Source: a virus
DNA length: 64,000 bases
IMG/VR virus record: IMGVR_UViG_3300011261_000048
Location: 1-64,000 of that record
Reading direction: 5' to 3' (one strand)
Made by a program: the position numbers and the translations under genes. Of the stretch, positions 36,331 through 45,337 are shown in pieces (positions within the stretch are counted from its first letter, which is position 1; every line of letters starts with the position of its first letter). Under the pieces are notes generated by a model that did no database searches, was not told where the DNA came from, and was given only the letters and a program-made list of their open reading frames with translations.

Positions 36331-38772
36331 CTACTTTTTAGGTGTAGCCTTTACCTGTGCCTTCTTAGCAGCTATTTCCTTTTCTTTCATCTCTTCTGTT
36401 TTCTTATTGTGTCTTACTGTCTCTTTTTGTGCTTCCTTCTTTATGTTATAATCTTTATTTATCTTATCTGCCTGAAGCTTAATACTTTCCAATGATGAGG
36501 CATCTGCAGAATCATTTCCACCATCATAATACCTTGAGTCTTCATTATCTTGTCTCATGCTTTCTATAGTAATCTTAGTGTCTAGGTCTTTATCTTGTCT
36601 AGCATCTTCTCTATCCCACTCTTCTCTTATAAAGTCTCTAGCTTTTTCTGCTTCTTCTGCCTGAGCTTTCATAGCTTCTTGTTGCATTTTTTGCTGTCTT
36701 TCTTCATTTTCCTGATCTCTTTGCATCTTCTCATTCTCACTTCTAGTAAGTTTCTTTCTAATAGAAGAAATAGATTCAGTAGAGAAGATATCAATAAGTT
36801 GGGTGTAGTTAAGGATACCATTCTGAATACCTGCATGTGCAAGTTGTTTCATACTTTGCATTAATTCTGCAGAACCAGCCCCATCAGTAATAAGTAATCC
36901 GTATTCAGAATCCATAAAGTCTGTACCATCTAAGTTCATCATTACTGATGCACCGTCATCTAATACATACTGTACCTTCTTATTCTTTTTATCTTTCCAT
37001 GCATACTTAGCAGTTTGAAGTAAACATTCTAATACTCTAAGTTTAACTTGGTCATGTTCCATAAACCAATACTCAGTAATATGTGAAGACTGTGCTACTT
37101 CTCTTTCTACATTACCTACAGCTTCTCTAGTAGATATCTGACCTTGTCTTGCTGCAGATACTCCTGCAATTTCACCAAGTTCTTGTTTGATGTATGACAT
37201 CATATTCATATACAACTGGATACTGTTACCCATTTCCATATCAATAACTGGAGCTTGTGCATTCATAGCACCTGCCATCTTACCTTGAGCAGCACCTTTG
37301 TTACCTTCTTTGAAAGCGTCATAAACAGCAATGTTCATAGAATCTGCCATAGATAACCACTTGTCTATTTGCCAACCTTCAGGAATTTCATGGATACCTA
37401 ATCTCATGATTTTACCTTTATTCTTAGCAATCATTAACTCAGTGTTATAAGCTAAGATATTATATAAGTATTGGTATGGTTTCATTCTATCCATAAGAGA
37501 TACTCCTATGTTAGAATTAGTATTGTATATAGTCCCTACTATTCCTGGATGGCATTTAGAAGGGTTTTCCATAGATCTGTACTGAACCTTCTTAGGTTGC
37601 ATTCTTACATAGATAGCATTTATATCATTGTCATCACCTACTCCGCCACCTATTTTATGGCCTTCCCACCATTCTGATACCCAAAGGATAGTTTCTTCTT
37701 CTCCTTTAGTTTCATCTATAGTGTAGTTCTCATCTTGAAAACTGTAATCATATTCACCTTCTTCATTGATAGACTTAACTTTCTTAAGCTTTCTCATAGA
37801 TTTCCAGTAAGCTTTTACTACTCTAATATTACCAGAGCCGTCAAATGTAGAACCATAAGAAGTGTCATTTTCTAAAAAGGATACGTTAATGGTATCATCT
37901 AGCTTTAATGTCAAATCAGGTTTACTACCTATATCTATAGCAGATTCTCCTGAAGAGTTACCTACCATATCATTTTCTATTCTAGTTATCTCCTGTGGAG
38001 TAAGCTCATCATGATACTCATCTATAATTTGTCCTGGGCTCATATAGCCTGATATAGTTATAATATCAGCATCTTCTATTTGATTACTTTCTCCAGACCT
38101 TACTGTATTGACATTAAGTACATTAAGTATCTTAACTACAGGTTCACCTGCTATAATATCAATAAGGTAAGCTTCTTCAGCACTAATCAGTGCATTTTTA
38201 AATCCTTTAGCAAATAAGTTATCTAACTTAAGATGCTTATATAAGTAAGTAAGTATCTGTGTACCTACTCTTTCTCTAGCAGATTGGTAATCAAAGTCTA
38301 CATAATTCTGAAACTTCTTCATCTTCTCAGCCATCTCTTCTTCAGTAGATGACTCATCTTTGATGTCTTCAGTAATTATTTGAATAAGTTTTTGTTTAAG
38401 TTCTTCTTCTTTTTCAGAGATAGCATCAGCATTGATAACTCTAACTCTAAAATCAAATCTTCTTTTAATAGATTCTCCTACAAGTAAATCAATTTTAGGA
38501 TTAGCAATAGGATAGTTCTGCATCTTAGCAGGAGAAGTTAACCCCCCTAACTTATGCGGGTTACATACCCTTTCTACATCTGCCTGGTCCAAGATATCTG
38601 AATACAGGTCAAAGTTAATGCTCTTATTATAGTAAGATTGTCTTAGGGTATCACTACCCCAAATAGCTAAAGCTTCTGCCCCATTGACACATTCTTTTCT
38701 CCACTTAGGAGTTTTGCTACTAGTGGATTTCTTTTGTGAGGGGAATTGTATGTTGTTTCCGTTATTTTGCAT
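36331..38772 (-). CDS. Portal protein
   Basis: 813 residues. Starts MQNNGNNIQFPSQKKSTSSK; the region 'CNPHKLGGLTSPAKMQNYPI' then 'NPKIDLLVGESIKRRFDFRV' is characteristic of crAss-like portals, followed by the helical stem region and a long C-terminal coiled, Gln/Glu/Lys-rich barrel (about 680-813). It lies between large terminase and scaffold, the usual packaging order. A TAnnTTTG box lies upstream at 38788-38795. Confidence 0.85.
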   Translation of the reverse strand: MQNNGNNIQFPSQKKSTSSKTPKWRKECVNGAEALAIWGSDTLRQSYYNKSINFDLYSDILDQADVERVCNPHKLGGLTSPAKMQNYPIANPKIDLLVGESIKRRFDFRVRVINADAISEKEEELKQKLIQIITEDIKDESSTEEEMAEKMKKFQNYVDFDYQSARERVGTQILTYLYKHLKLDNLFAKGFKNALISAEEAYLIDIIAGEPVVKILNVLNVNTVRSGESNQIEDADIITISGYMSPGQIIDEYHDELTPQEITRIENDMVGNSSGESAIDIGSKPDLTLKLDDTINVSFLENDTSYGSTFDGSGNIRVVKAYWKSMRKLKKVKSINEEGEYDYSFQDENYTIDETKGEEETILWVSEWWEGHKIGGGVGDDNDINAIYVRMQPKKVQYRSMENPSKCHPGIVGTIYNTNSNIGVSLMDRMKPYQYLYNILAYNTELMIAKNKGKIMRLGIHEIPEGWQIDKWLSMADSMNIAVYDAFKEGNKGAAQGKMAGAMNAQAPVIDMEMGNSIQLYMNMMSYIKQELGEIAGVSAARQGQISTREAVGNVEREVAQSSHITEYWFMEHDQVKLRVLECLLQTAKYAWKDKKNKKVQYVLDDGASVMMNLDGTDFMDSEYGLLITDGAGSAELMQSMKQLAHAGIQNGILNYTQLIDIFSTESISSIRKKLTRSENEKMQRDQENEERQQKMQQEAMKAQAEEAEKARDFIREEWDREDARQDKDLDTKITIESMRQDNEDSRYYDGGNDSADASSLESIKLQADKINKDYNIKKEAQKETVRHNKKTEEMKEKEIAAKKAQVKATPKK

Positions 38773-38787
38773 AGGAGTAATATATCT

Positions 38788-38795
38788 TGCAAAGA
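38788..38795 (-). promoter_or_regulatory. Bacteroidota-type promoter -7 box (TATCTTTG)
   Basis: Exact TAnnTTTG on the minus strand, 16 nt upstream of the portal ATG, in the short gap after the terminase gene. No clear -33 box. Confidence 0.5.
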
Positions 38796-38808
38796 TAGTA
38801 ATTTTAAA

Positions 38809-41151
38809 TTAGATATTGAAATTAAACTTATTAGTAGCTGTTTGAGAAGTTGTGAACTGGTCAAAGAAAGGGTCTGATGCTACATCATTAACTTTCTGTT
38901 TTTGGGCCCTTTCTATATACTTAACCTTCTCTTCTTTAAGTATCATTAACATTATTAACGCAGATACTCTATCAAAGTTACCTGTATTATTATAGTTTAG
39001 TAACTCTCTAAGTAAACCTACACTCTTTATTGTATGTAAATTAAGTATCTCTTCACTGTCTTTACCATATGCAGGAGCAAGTAACCAATCTAGTATTAAT
39101 CTTAATCCATAAGCATTAACAGGCTTACTTGCTGTAGTACCTTTTCTTTTGTTACCTATCTTACTTATGGTAATATCTGCAACATCTCTAAGAGATTCTG
39201 GAGTATCACATAACCAATGTGTGCTATTTTTCTGCTCATAGTAGGTGTATAATCCTTTCTTATTTTGCTCATAATTATGTTCTGCTTTATAATAGATAGT
39301 TAGTTTCCTTGTTATCTCATAGAATTCTTTAGCTCCTCTACGTCCTGTATACTCAGCTACTATTCTATCCGTCCAAGTATCCATTACCCAAGAAGACCCT
39401 AGGGATGTAGTTATGGATTCATCATCATCATATGTATCTGTTCCTACTATGTATCTACCTTTAACTATCTCGTTATTAGCATTACGCTTAGGCATCTCAT
39501 AAATCTCTATTACCCCAGGTCTATTTTTATTATCCTTTATAGGCCAATCTTTCTCTACAGCATTACCATCTATATGCGTTAACTTAAGTTCACCTTGAGC
39601 ATCCCATTGTAAATCTACATAGTAGTTAGTATCAGTATACTTGTGAGGATTAGCTAATACATCAGCAAGATGTGCTTTAATCATAGCCTGTGGGAACATA
39701 CTTCCTTTGGCATTCAAGAACATCTCACTAGGAATAAGAGGGTAGTTCATCATCTCTGATGCTAGAGCAGAAGGGTCTTTAGACTTTCTTTTCTCATCTC
39801 TTCTTTCTTCATATGCTTCTATAGCCTCTTCTACTAGAGTATTCCCTTGCTTATCCTTGTAGTTACCATCCATATAGTAGGCAGGGACAAACCACCCAGT
39901 AGGTGCAGTACCTTCCCACTCATCTTCAAAGGCTAAGAAGTTAAATCCAGTAGGATCTCTAAATATAATCTCTGCTTCTTGAATCTTTTCTACGTTACCA
40001 CCTGTACCAATGTAAACAGAAGAACCAAACTTAACAGTACCATCCTTCATCTGACATGCATCATTAGAACCATGGACAGCTAATACATTACCTAATAGTC
40101 CAACTTCCTCTACCCCCATTACTGTGTAACGTCCACCAGCTGCTGCTTCAGGATTCTCAGTAGTGTAGATAACATGTTTAAGTGAAGTACCTGACCCTTT
40201 AGTAACCCAGTCATGCCCTACTTTCTTATCATATTCTGCTTTATAAGGTTTCTTTACATTGTTAGGGCCCAAGCCTCCTGTAGTACGCTTACTAAAAGGA
40301 GAAGGTTTATACTGTTTAGTACCTACACCGTATTCTCCAGGTAAGTTATCTTTACCAATACTGAACTTCTCTAGAATCTCTGCAGACTTAGATGATATTG
40401 CAGCACCTAAACATATTTGAGCTCTAGGTGGATTCTTAATAGATTCTTCTGTATATCTTTTAAGCCCATCAAATAAGAATTCATGTAGTAATACACCAAT
40501 ACCTACTAAATAGGATTTACCTCCACCCCTTGCACCAAGTAAGAATAAGTTTTTTGCCTCATTACCAAATAGGGCTATACCTAAAGACTTAGGATGTAAT
40601 TTACGTAAATAAGTTCTAGCAGGCTCATACTGTTTAAGTTCTCCGTCTTCCTTGTAACAGTTAGACCTCATTCTTCTCTTAATCCTAGCAGCTTTTCTAT
40701 GATTGTTCTTACTTACTGCTTTGATATACTCAGGTATCCTCCTATCACATGACACTTCATTATCATCTTCAAATCCAGAGAAACCTCTAGCCTCAATCCA
40801 GTTATAGAAGAATTCCCATTCAAAATCCCTTAAGTGAGGCCTCATCTTAATCTTAGGAGCAGTTTCATCTGCATCCTCAGTATCAGGATTGTGTTCTATA
40901 GTACCAAAGTTTACATAGAAGTATAAGTTAGATGGCATCCATCTCCAACCACCTTTTCTATCTAGTATCTTAGGATCAATTTCATTATTTATATCTACTG
41001 TAGCACTTTGGTCATCTATGGACCATAGTCCTTCAATACATCTTTTCTTATGAAGTTTCCAGTATTTTACATACGCAATTGAGGCAGGATGTAGTTCAGG
41101 TACATCTGATATTAAAAAATTCTCTCTTTTATTTATCTTTATAAATGCCAT
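38809..41151 (-). CDS. terL: Large terminase subunit
   Basis: 780 residues. Walker A GARGGGKS at 206-213 after FLL; a Walker B-like 'VMGVEEVG' further on; then nuclease-domain signatures including 'YIVGTDTYDDDE', whose first Asp is the usual RNase-H-fold metal ligand. The long N-terminal extension (about 190 residues before the ATPase) is typical of crAss-like terminases. It motors DNA into the prohead through the portal, which is encoded next. Preceded by the small-subunit candidate with 1 nt between. Confidence 0.9.
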   Translation of the reverse strand: MAFIKINKRENFLISDVPELHPASIAYVKYWKLHKKRCIEGLWSIDDQSATVDINNEIDPKILDRKGGWRWMPSNLYFYVNFGTIEHNPDTEDADETAPKIKMRPHLRDFEWEFFYNWIEARGFSGFEDDNEVSCDRRIPEYIKAVSKNNHRKAARIKRRMRSNCYKEDGELKQYEPARTYLRKLHPKSLGIALFGNEAKNLFLLGARGGGKSYLVGIGVLLHEFLFDGLKRYTEESIKNPPRAQICLGAAISSKSAEILEKFSIGKDNLPGEYGVGTKQYKPSPFSKRTTGGLGPNNVKKPYKAEYDKKVGHDWVTKGSGTSLKHVIYTTENPEAAAGGRYTVMGVEEVGLLGNVLAVHGSNDACQMKDGTVKFGSSVYIGTGGNVEKIQEAEIIFRDPTGFNFLAFEDEWEGTAPTGWFVPAYYMDGNYKDKQGNTLVEEAIEAYEERRDEKRKSKDPSALASEMMNYPLIPSEMFLNAKGSMFPQAMIKAHLADVLANPHKYTDTNYYVDLQWDAQGELKLTHIDGNAVEKDWPIKDNKNRPGVIEIYEMPKRNANNEIVKGRYIVGTDTYDDDESITTSLGSSWVMDTWTDRIVAEYTGRRGAKEFYEITRKLTIYYKAEHNYEQNKKGLYTYYEQKNSTHWLCDTPESLRDVADITISKIGNKRKGTTASKPVNAYGLRLILDWLLAPAYGKDSEEILNLHTIKSVGLLRELLNYNNTGNFDRVSALIMLMILKEEKVKYIERAQKQKVNDVASDPFFDQFTTSQTATNKFNFNI

Positions 41152-41152
41152 A

Positions 41153-41737
41153 TTATATTATACCCTCTTCTGATGCAGATTCTGTAGCACCGCCTCTTAA
41201 ATGTCCTTCAGCAGACTCTTTAGATATCTTTTCTCTGATAAGATCAAAGTCACTATAGATTTTACTAGTGTTTAGTAATAGTTTATCTATCTGCTCAGCA
41301 GTTCCCTTTTGTACTCTACCTGTTTCTTCATTATACGTATCTAATGAGTACTTAGTTCCTTTAATAAACCTTGCTCTATCTTTAACCTTATCTTCTAACT
41401 CTACTAACTCTCTCTTAGCTATAGATAAACATTTAGAATCGTATTCCTCTACTAGTTTTACTACACTGTCTTCAGTCCAGTCAAAAGCCTCATTATCTAG
41501 AAACTCTAGAGCTATAAGCCCTTTCTTATCCTCCCTGGATACATTCTTCCAAGGGTTATCCTCATGTGGGTCACAGTGTAGAGCTATAGCCCACATAAGT
41601 TTACTTGATTTAACCTTGTTCTTACTTTTATCAGCATCCTTAAGTTCCCTGAATAACTTTATACTAGTCATTGCTGGGTTTAGTAACCAGTAATTCTCAT
41701 CTACATTCCAATTCCTACTTATACTCTCCTGACTCAT
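41153..41737 (-). CDS. Putative small terminase subunit
   Basis: 194 residues, helical, with a Trp-rich start (SRNWNVDENYWLLNPAM) and a long charged coiled coil in the second half (LSIAKRELVELEDKVKDRAR). It sits immediately upstream of the large terminase gene, the usual position for the DNA-recognition subunit. No clear HTH was seen, so the call is from context. Confidence 0.5.
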   Translation of the reverse strand: MSQESISRNWNVDENYWLLNPAMTSIKLFRELKDADKSKNKVKSSKLMWAIALHCDPHEDNPWKNVSREDKKGLIALEFLDNEAFDWTEDSVVKLVEEYDSKCLSIAKRELVELEDKVKDRARFIKGTKYSLDTYNEETGRVQKGTAEQIDKLLLNTSKIYSDFDLIREKISKESAEGHLRGGATESASEEGII

Positions 41738-41740
41738 AAT

Positions 41741-42028
41741 CTATTTATCTTCTATAATCTCTGATACGGGACTCATCTTACTAAGCATCTCTTCAGGTAT
41801 ATCCTTTTGGCCACCTTCAATAGATACTAGTTTTGTTTCTCTCTCTTTATTAATTTCTCTTAAGATTGCTATGTTCTGATTATCCATGAACTCCATTAGA
41901 GCTAACATAGTCATTCTTCCCTCAGCATTCTCACATAGGGCAATGACTCTTAAGCCATCTTTACTTACCCTTGTCATCATGTTATTAAGTACATTAGTTG
42001 CACTGTTTACTTCTCTCTCTTTACTCAT
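41741..42028 (-). CDS. Hypothetical protein between chaperonin and terminase
   Basis: 95 residues, helical: MSKEREVNSATNVLNNMMTR ... LALMEFMDNQNIAILREINK. No family recognised. It overlaps the GroEL stop by 8 nt and precedes the small terminase candidate by 3 nt, so it is part of the chaperonin-packaging operon. Confidence 0.55.
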   Translation of the reverse strand: MSKEREVNSATNVLNNMMTRVSKDGLRVIALCENAEGRMTMLALMEFMDNQNIAILREINKERETKLVSIEGGQKDIPEEMLSKMSPVSEIIEDK

Positions 42029-43547
42029 TTACTTCCTTTTTAATTATTACACAGTTAGTAGTAAATAACATGTTTGCTGCACTAACAGCATTTGTTATAG
42101 TTGCCTTAATTACTAAAGCAGGATCTACTATTGTACTCTCTATTAACTCTGCTTTTAGTATAGCAGCTTCACCTTTAGTTAACTCTCCATTCTCACATAG
42201 TGTTACCCATAACTTTCTCATACTATCAAATACAATTGGGGCAGCTACGTTACCTTTAAACTTAGGCTCACACTTATAGATTAGGTTCTCATAAGCCATA
42301 CATCCACCTTTAACAACTCCTTGTTCTAGTGCACTCTGTACTGCTCTAATAGTATCATCTAGTCTATCTTTCTTCTCTTTAACTTCAGCCTCATTAGCTC
42401 CTCCTACGTAGATAATAGCTGCACCTGAAGTAAGTAGACCTAACCTCTTCTTGAAGTTCTTAGCTAATCCTTCCTTATCGTCCTCTATCTTATCTCTGTA
42501 GTATTGAACTCTTTCAGCAATAGCTTCAGGTACACCTTTCCTACCAATAATAGTAGTTTCCTTTAAAGTAATGTTAACTGCATCAGATAAACCTAATGCT
42601 CCTACAGTAATACTCTTAACGTCCCATCCTTTCTTCCTAGATATAAAAGCTGCTCCAGTAGCAATAGCTATATCTTCTAGTGCCTCTGTTCTAGCATCAG
42701 CAATAAAAGGAGCTCTAATAATCTCTATTAAAGAACCATTAGTCTCGTTATTATAAGCAACTATACTAGCAGCTTGTTCAGTAATGTCCTCACATATAAC
42801 AAGTAAAGGTCCACCACAACTTTCCTGTAACTTTACTATCTCTACAGCATCTGTTTGAGTAGTGATCTTCAAGTCAGTAACTAGTATCTTACACTCTAGG
42901 TGCTTAACACTAGTTCTACCTCCTACTAAAGCAGGAACAATGTGGCTTCTATCTAACTTAATACCTTCAGTAGCATCTAAACTAGTCTCGTAGTTTCTTG
43001 AATCAAATACAGACACAATACCTTCTACCCCTATTACTTTAAATGCATCACTTACTAATCCAGCAATATAACTATCACCATTACAAGCTACCATAGCAAC
43101 ATCTAAAACATCGTCTATAGTAATGTGTTTAGTATTAAGTTCTAGCTCTTCTAGTAGTACCTTTACTATCTCATCAATTGAGTTCTTTAATTGAGTAGTG
43201 TTTAAAGACTTATTACTATTAAGTACGTTAAATCCTTCCTCTACAATATACCTAGTAAGTATAGTAGTTGAAGTAGTACCATCTCCAGCAATCTCAGCAG
43301 TTTTTGCTGCAGCCTGTCTAATGATCTGGGCTGCAACATTTTCTACTGGGTCTACAAGGTTAATACTGTTAGCAACAGTTACACCATCTTTTGTAATATG
43401 AGCATCGTTAAAGATTTTAGACAACGCTACATTTCTTCCAAAAGGTCCAAAGGTTGTACTTACTGCATCAAAGATAGTTTGACTACCTTTTAATAATCTT
43501 TCTTGTACTTCCTTCCCTTTAATTACCTCACAAGTCTCTCTTACCAT
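42021..43547 (-). CDS. groEL: Phage GroEL-type chaperonin
   Basis: 508 residues, a complete Cpn60. Equatorial nucleotide-site motifs are present: FGPFGRNV, ITKDGVTVA with Asp54, GDGTTSTT with Asp89 (equivalent of E. coli Asp87), RLDDTIRA with Asp398 at the ATP-hydrolysis position, and GVVKGG near 410. Apical and intermediate domains are of normal length; the C-terminal Gly-Gly-Met tail is absent (ends KKEVNE) and the protein is ~40 residues shorter than E. coli GroEL. Overlaps the GroES-like gene by 7 nt. Likely folds large virion proteins, given its position ahead of terminase, portal and capsid. Confidence 0.92.
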   Translation of the reverse strand: MVRETCEVIKGKEVQERLLKGSQTIFDAVSTTFGPFGRNVALSKIFNDAHITKDGVTVANSINLVDPVENVAAQIIRQAAAKTAEIAGDGTTSTTILTRYIVEEGFNVLNSNKSLNTTQLKNSIDEIVKVLLEELELNTKHITIDDVLDVAMVACNGDSYIAGLVSDAFKVIGVEGIVSVFDSRNYETSLDATEGIKLDRSHIVPALVGGRTSVKHLECKILVTDLKITTQTDAVEIVKLQESCGGPLLVICEDITEQAASIVAYNNETNGSLIEIIRAPFIADARTEALEDIAIATGAAFISRKKGWDVKSITVGALGLSDAVNITLKETTIIGRKGVPEAIAERVQYYRDKIEDDKEGLAKNFKKRLGLLTSGAAIIYVGGANEAEVKEKKDRLDDTIRAVQSALEQGVVKGGCMAYENLIYKCEPKFKGNVAAPIVFDSMRKLWVTLCENGELTKGEAAILKAELIESTIVDPALVIKATITNAVSAANMLFTTNCVIIKKEVNE

Positions 43548-43852
43548 TTTCCTACAAAATTACTTTCTCTAATCATAAGGTGCTCTCCCTTATTAATAAT
43601 AATCCCTGAAGCAGACATTGCTACAGTAGTGATAGCTTTATCACCTACCTCTAATGTTACTACTCCTGGCCCTACAGCTAGTATTTCTACATCCTGCCAT
43701 ATATCAAACATGTTATGCTTCATATATTCTCCCTTCTCTGCAGGAGCTAACTTAGCTAAGTCTCCTTCCATTGTTTTCTCCAGTCCGTATACTGGGTTAG
43801 CTATTAATACATAGTTAGCTAACGGTGTTGGTAAATTTTTCCCTAAATCCAT
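43541..43852 (-). CDS. groES: Phage GroES-type co-chaperonin
   Basis: 103 residues. The N-terminal LANYVLIANP corresponds to the first GroES strand; residues about 22-50 form the mobile-loop/insert region; VEILAVGPGVV then VGDKAI and IIINKGEHLMIRESNFVGKW match the conserved GroES core and C-terminal strand. Sequence divergence is large, as in T4 Gp31 and other phage GroES proteins. Coupled by overlap with its own groEL, so phage-specific pairing is likely. Confidence 0.82.
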   Translation of the reverse strand: MDLGKNLPTPLANYVLIANPVYGLEKTMEGDLAKLAPAEKGEYMKHNMFDIWQDVEILAVGPGVVTLEVGDKAITTVAMSASGIIINKGEHLMIRESNFVGKW

Positions 43853-43869
43853 TTCTCTTTATTTTAAAA

Positions 43870-44112
43870 TTATTTTTTATCCTCTGTGTACATCGCCTTT
43901 ACTGCAAACATACATGCTTCTTCAAACTTTGTTTGTGCTAAAGCAATTAGCCTGTGTCTTTCCCTGTTATCTAAATCAGGAAAAGCTGGTAGTTTTTGAC
44001 CTTCAATGTAATCAATCATCTCTGCTACCTTCTGTTTCATAGTGTTAGCAGGTTCATAACTTGCTTTGTTAGGAACTCCTGTTCTCTTTTGTCCAAATGT
44101 AAATTCTCCCAT
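43870..44112 (-). CDS. Acb2/DUF7681-like small protein (candidate anti-CBASS)
   Basis: 80 residues: MGEFTFGQKRTGV near the start, a helix (MKQKVAEMIDYIEGQ), then a C-terminal helix RLIALAQTKFEEACMFAVKA. The 'FGqkR.G' start and 'lA.TkfEeA.MfaVKA' ending are the pattern I know from the Acb2 (DUF7681) family, whose hexamers sequester cyclic nucleotides made by CBASS and Thoeris. The match is by eye. If correct it is an anti-defence protein expressed from the chaperonin operon. Confidence 0.45.
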   Translation of the reverse strand: MGEFTFGQKRTGVPNKASYEPANTMKQKVAEMIDYIEGQKLPAFPDLDNRERHRLIALAQTKFEEACMFAVKAMYTEDKK

Positions 44113-44124
44113 CTCTTTTTGTTT

Positions 44125-44418
44125 TTAATTACTTTTTTTAAAAAATCCATCTCTCTTAATGGCTGCTCTCTTCTTGTTTACTTCTTTTAGGAGTGAAACT
44201 AACTCTTTCTTTACTAATAATACATCTCCAGTATATAAATGTACATTAGTTAAGTTCTTATTCCCATTCTCTACTAGTGTACCTACATATTCATCCATGT
44301 ATTGTATATCTAAAGGATGGATAGCTACTTTACTGTATACAGTCTCTATTTTATCTGTTAACTCATCAGTCAGTACTTGGATTCTCTCCAGTACTAGTTC
44401 TTGTATTTCTACCATCAA
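44125..44418 (-). CDS. Hypothetical protein
   Basis: 97 residues, helical: MMVEIQELVLERIQVLTDEL ... LLVKKELVSLLKEVNKKRA, ending in a basic tail (FFKKSN). It overlaps the preceding gene by 53 nt, an unusually long overlap, so either this start or the upstream end may be wrong. No family recognised. Confidence 0.5.
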   Translation of the reverse strand: MMVEIQELVLERIQVLTDELTDKIETVYSKVAIHPLDIQYMDEYVGTLVENGNKNLTNVHLYTGDVLLVKKELVSLLKEVNKKRAAIKRDGFFKKSN

Positions 44419-44629
44419 CTATCTTTTTAATTTTACTAGGTTTTGCTACTAACAGTCCTAAATGCCTGAACCTTATATTTAAAAAGGTAGCAGGAGTATC
44501 AGCTTCTCCCTTCTTAGTGTTTTCCCTAGCACACTCAAACTGAGAATCAGTTATTGCCTTCACTACCTCCACTGATAAGTCAAACTCCTTAGCTACCTCT
44601 TTAATTATATTAGTTACTCTTTTTTGCAT
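44366..44629 (-). CDS. Hypothetical, possibly HU-like fold
   Basis: 87 residues. Residues 1-60 (VTNIIKEVAKEFDLSVEVVK, then ITDSQFECAREN ... FLNIRFRHLGLLVAKP) have the order helix, helix, short strand with 'i.f.hlG.l', loosely like small HU-type phage proteins. The C-terminal ~25 residues (NTRTSTGENPSTD) lie in the overlap with the next gene. Ends with TGA. Confidence 0.45.
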   Translation of the reverse strand: MQKRVTNIIKEVAKEFDLSVEVVKAITDSQFECARENTKKGEADTPATFLNIRFRHLGLLVAKPSKIKKIVDGRNTRTSTGENPSTD

Positions 44630-44781
44630 TCTATTTTCATTGTATGAAATCCTGTTCTAGGACCTATAGTAATCTCTATCTTATGACTGTACTTTGGGTG
44701 TTCCTTCTCCCACTGTGCTAGTGTGATAATGTGTTTTAGATAATCTTCCAGAAGTAATGACACATTTTGATAATGATTCAT
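44614..44781 (-). CDS. Small ORF overlapping the preceding gene in another frame
   Basis: 55 residues from ATG 44781 (MNHYQNVSLLLEDYLKHIIT). It overlaps most of the second half of the ORF at 44681-44881 in a different frame and runs on to overlap the next gene by 16 nt. The amino-acid composition and codon use here look more coding than the other frame. It is either an independent overlapping gene or the downstream half of a frameshifted product. Confidence 0.4.
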   Translation of the reverse strand: MNHYQNVSLLLEDYLKHIITLAQWEKEHPKYSHKIEITIGPRTGFHTMKIECKKE

Positions 44782-44881
44782 GTTTCTTAGTTTCGTTTTT
44801 AATATCTCTTTGTGCTTCTTTCTGGGCCCGCATAACATCTTCATTATCTAGTCCAGGTATTTCAAAATCAAGCTCCTCCAT
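44681..44881 (-). CDS. Small acidic/basic hypothetical protein
   Basis: 66 residues, MEELDFEIPGLDNEDVM at the start. The first ~36 residues look coding; the remainder (LSKCVITSGRLS ... ) is Ser/Thr-rich with codons rare elsewhere in the window, while another frame looks coding over the same bases. A ribosomal frameshift near AAGAAACATGAATC (about codon 33-36) would join the two. Starts 14 nt inside the preceding gene. Confidence 0.4.
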   Translation of the reverse strand: MEELDFEIPGLDNEDVMRAQKEAQRDIKNETKKHESLSKCVITSGRLSKTHYHTSTVGEGTPKVQS

Positions 44882-45245
44882 CTTTCTTAATATTAAATAT
44901 GAAACTTAATGTAACCTTACTTTCAGGAGAAACTAAATAAACATCACTTATAGTGTTGTCATCTAATAGTAATCCTCTACTTCTAAGTCCTGTTAAAGCA
45001 TTTCTAAATATTGCAGTAGAGATATTAAGCTTATCTTCTATTAATCTTCTGCAATCTGGGTCCATGATTAACTTAAACCTATCATTTTTATTTTTAATTT
45101 CTCTCTTCTTATGATTCCAGTATATAAGTTCAGCAAAAACATCTGCTTCTCTATCTCTAATCTTCTTAAGAAAAGGTTTTAACATCTCTACATAAGCTCT
45201 AAAGAACTCTCTCTCTGTAAGTGTTAATCCAAATTCCTTCTTCAT
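44868..45245 (-). CDS. Winged-helix-like replication/regulatory protein
   Basis: 125 residues. After a helical N-terminus, LNISTAIFRNALTGLRSRGL reads as a helix-turn-helix with recognition helix, followed by beta strands (DVYLVSPE, VTLSFIFNI) typical of a wing. The arrangement resembles RepL-type replication initiators and winged-helix regulators. A TAnnTTTG box 16 nt upstream makes it first in its transcription unit, ahead of the chaperonin genes. Ends in TGA. Confidence 0.5.
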   Translation of the reverse strand: MKKEFGLTLTEREFFRAYVEMLKPFLKKIRDREADVFAELIYWNHKKREIKNKNDRFKLIMDPDCRRLIEDKLNISTAIFRNALTGLRSRGLLLDDNTISDVYLVSPESKVTLSFIFNIKKDGGA

Positions 45246-45260
45246 CTCTCTTATTTTCTA

Positions 45261-45290
45261 CAAATGTAATAATAATTTCTGTTACTGCAA
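45261..45290 (-). promoter_or_regulatory. Bacteroidota-type promoter (TTG, 19 nt, TACATTTG)
   Basis: TACATTTG at 45261-45268 with TTG at 45288-45290 on the minus strand, 19-nt spacing, 16 nt before the ATG at 45245. It would drive the winged-helix protein and the chaperonin-packaging operon. Confidence 0.6.
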
Positions 45291-45315
45291 GTAATGTTGT
45301 GTTAAATAATTACTT

Positions 45316-45337
45316 TTTGGGCAAAATAAAACCCAAA
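45316..45337. other. Hairpin between small ORF and promoter
   Basis: TTTGGG (45316-45321) pairs with CCCAAA (45332-45337) across a 10-nt A-rich loop, just after the stop of the 54-codon ORF. There is no clear T-run on the minus strand, so it is a weak terminator at best. Confidence 0.35.
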
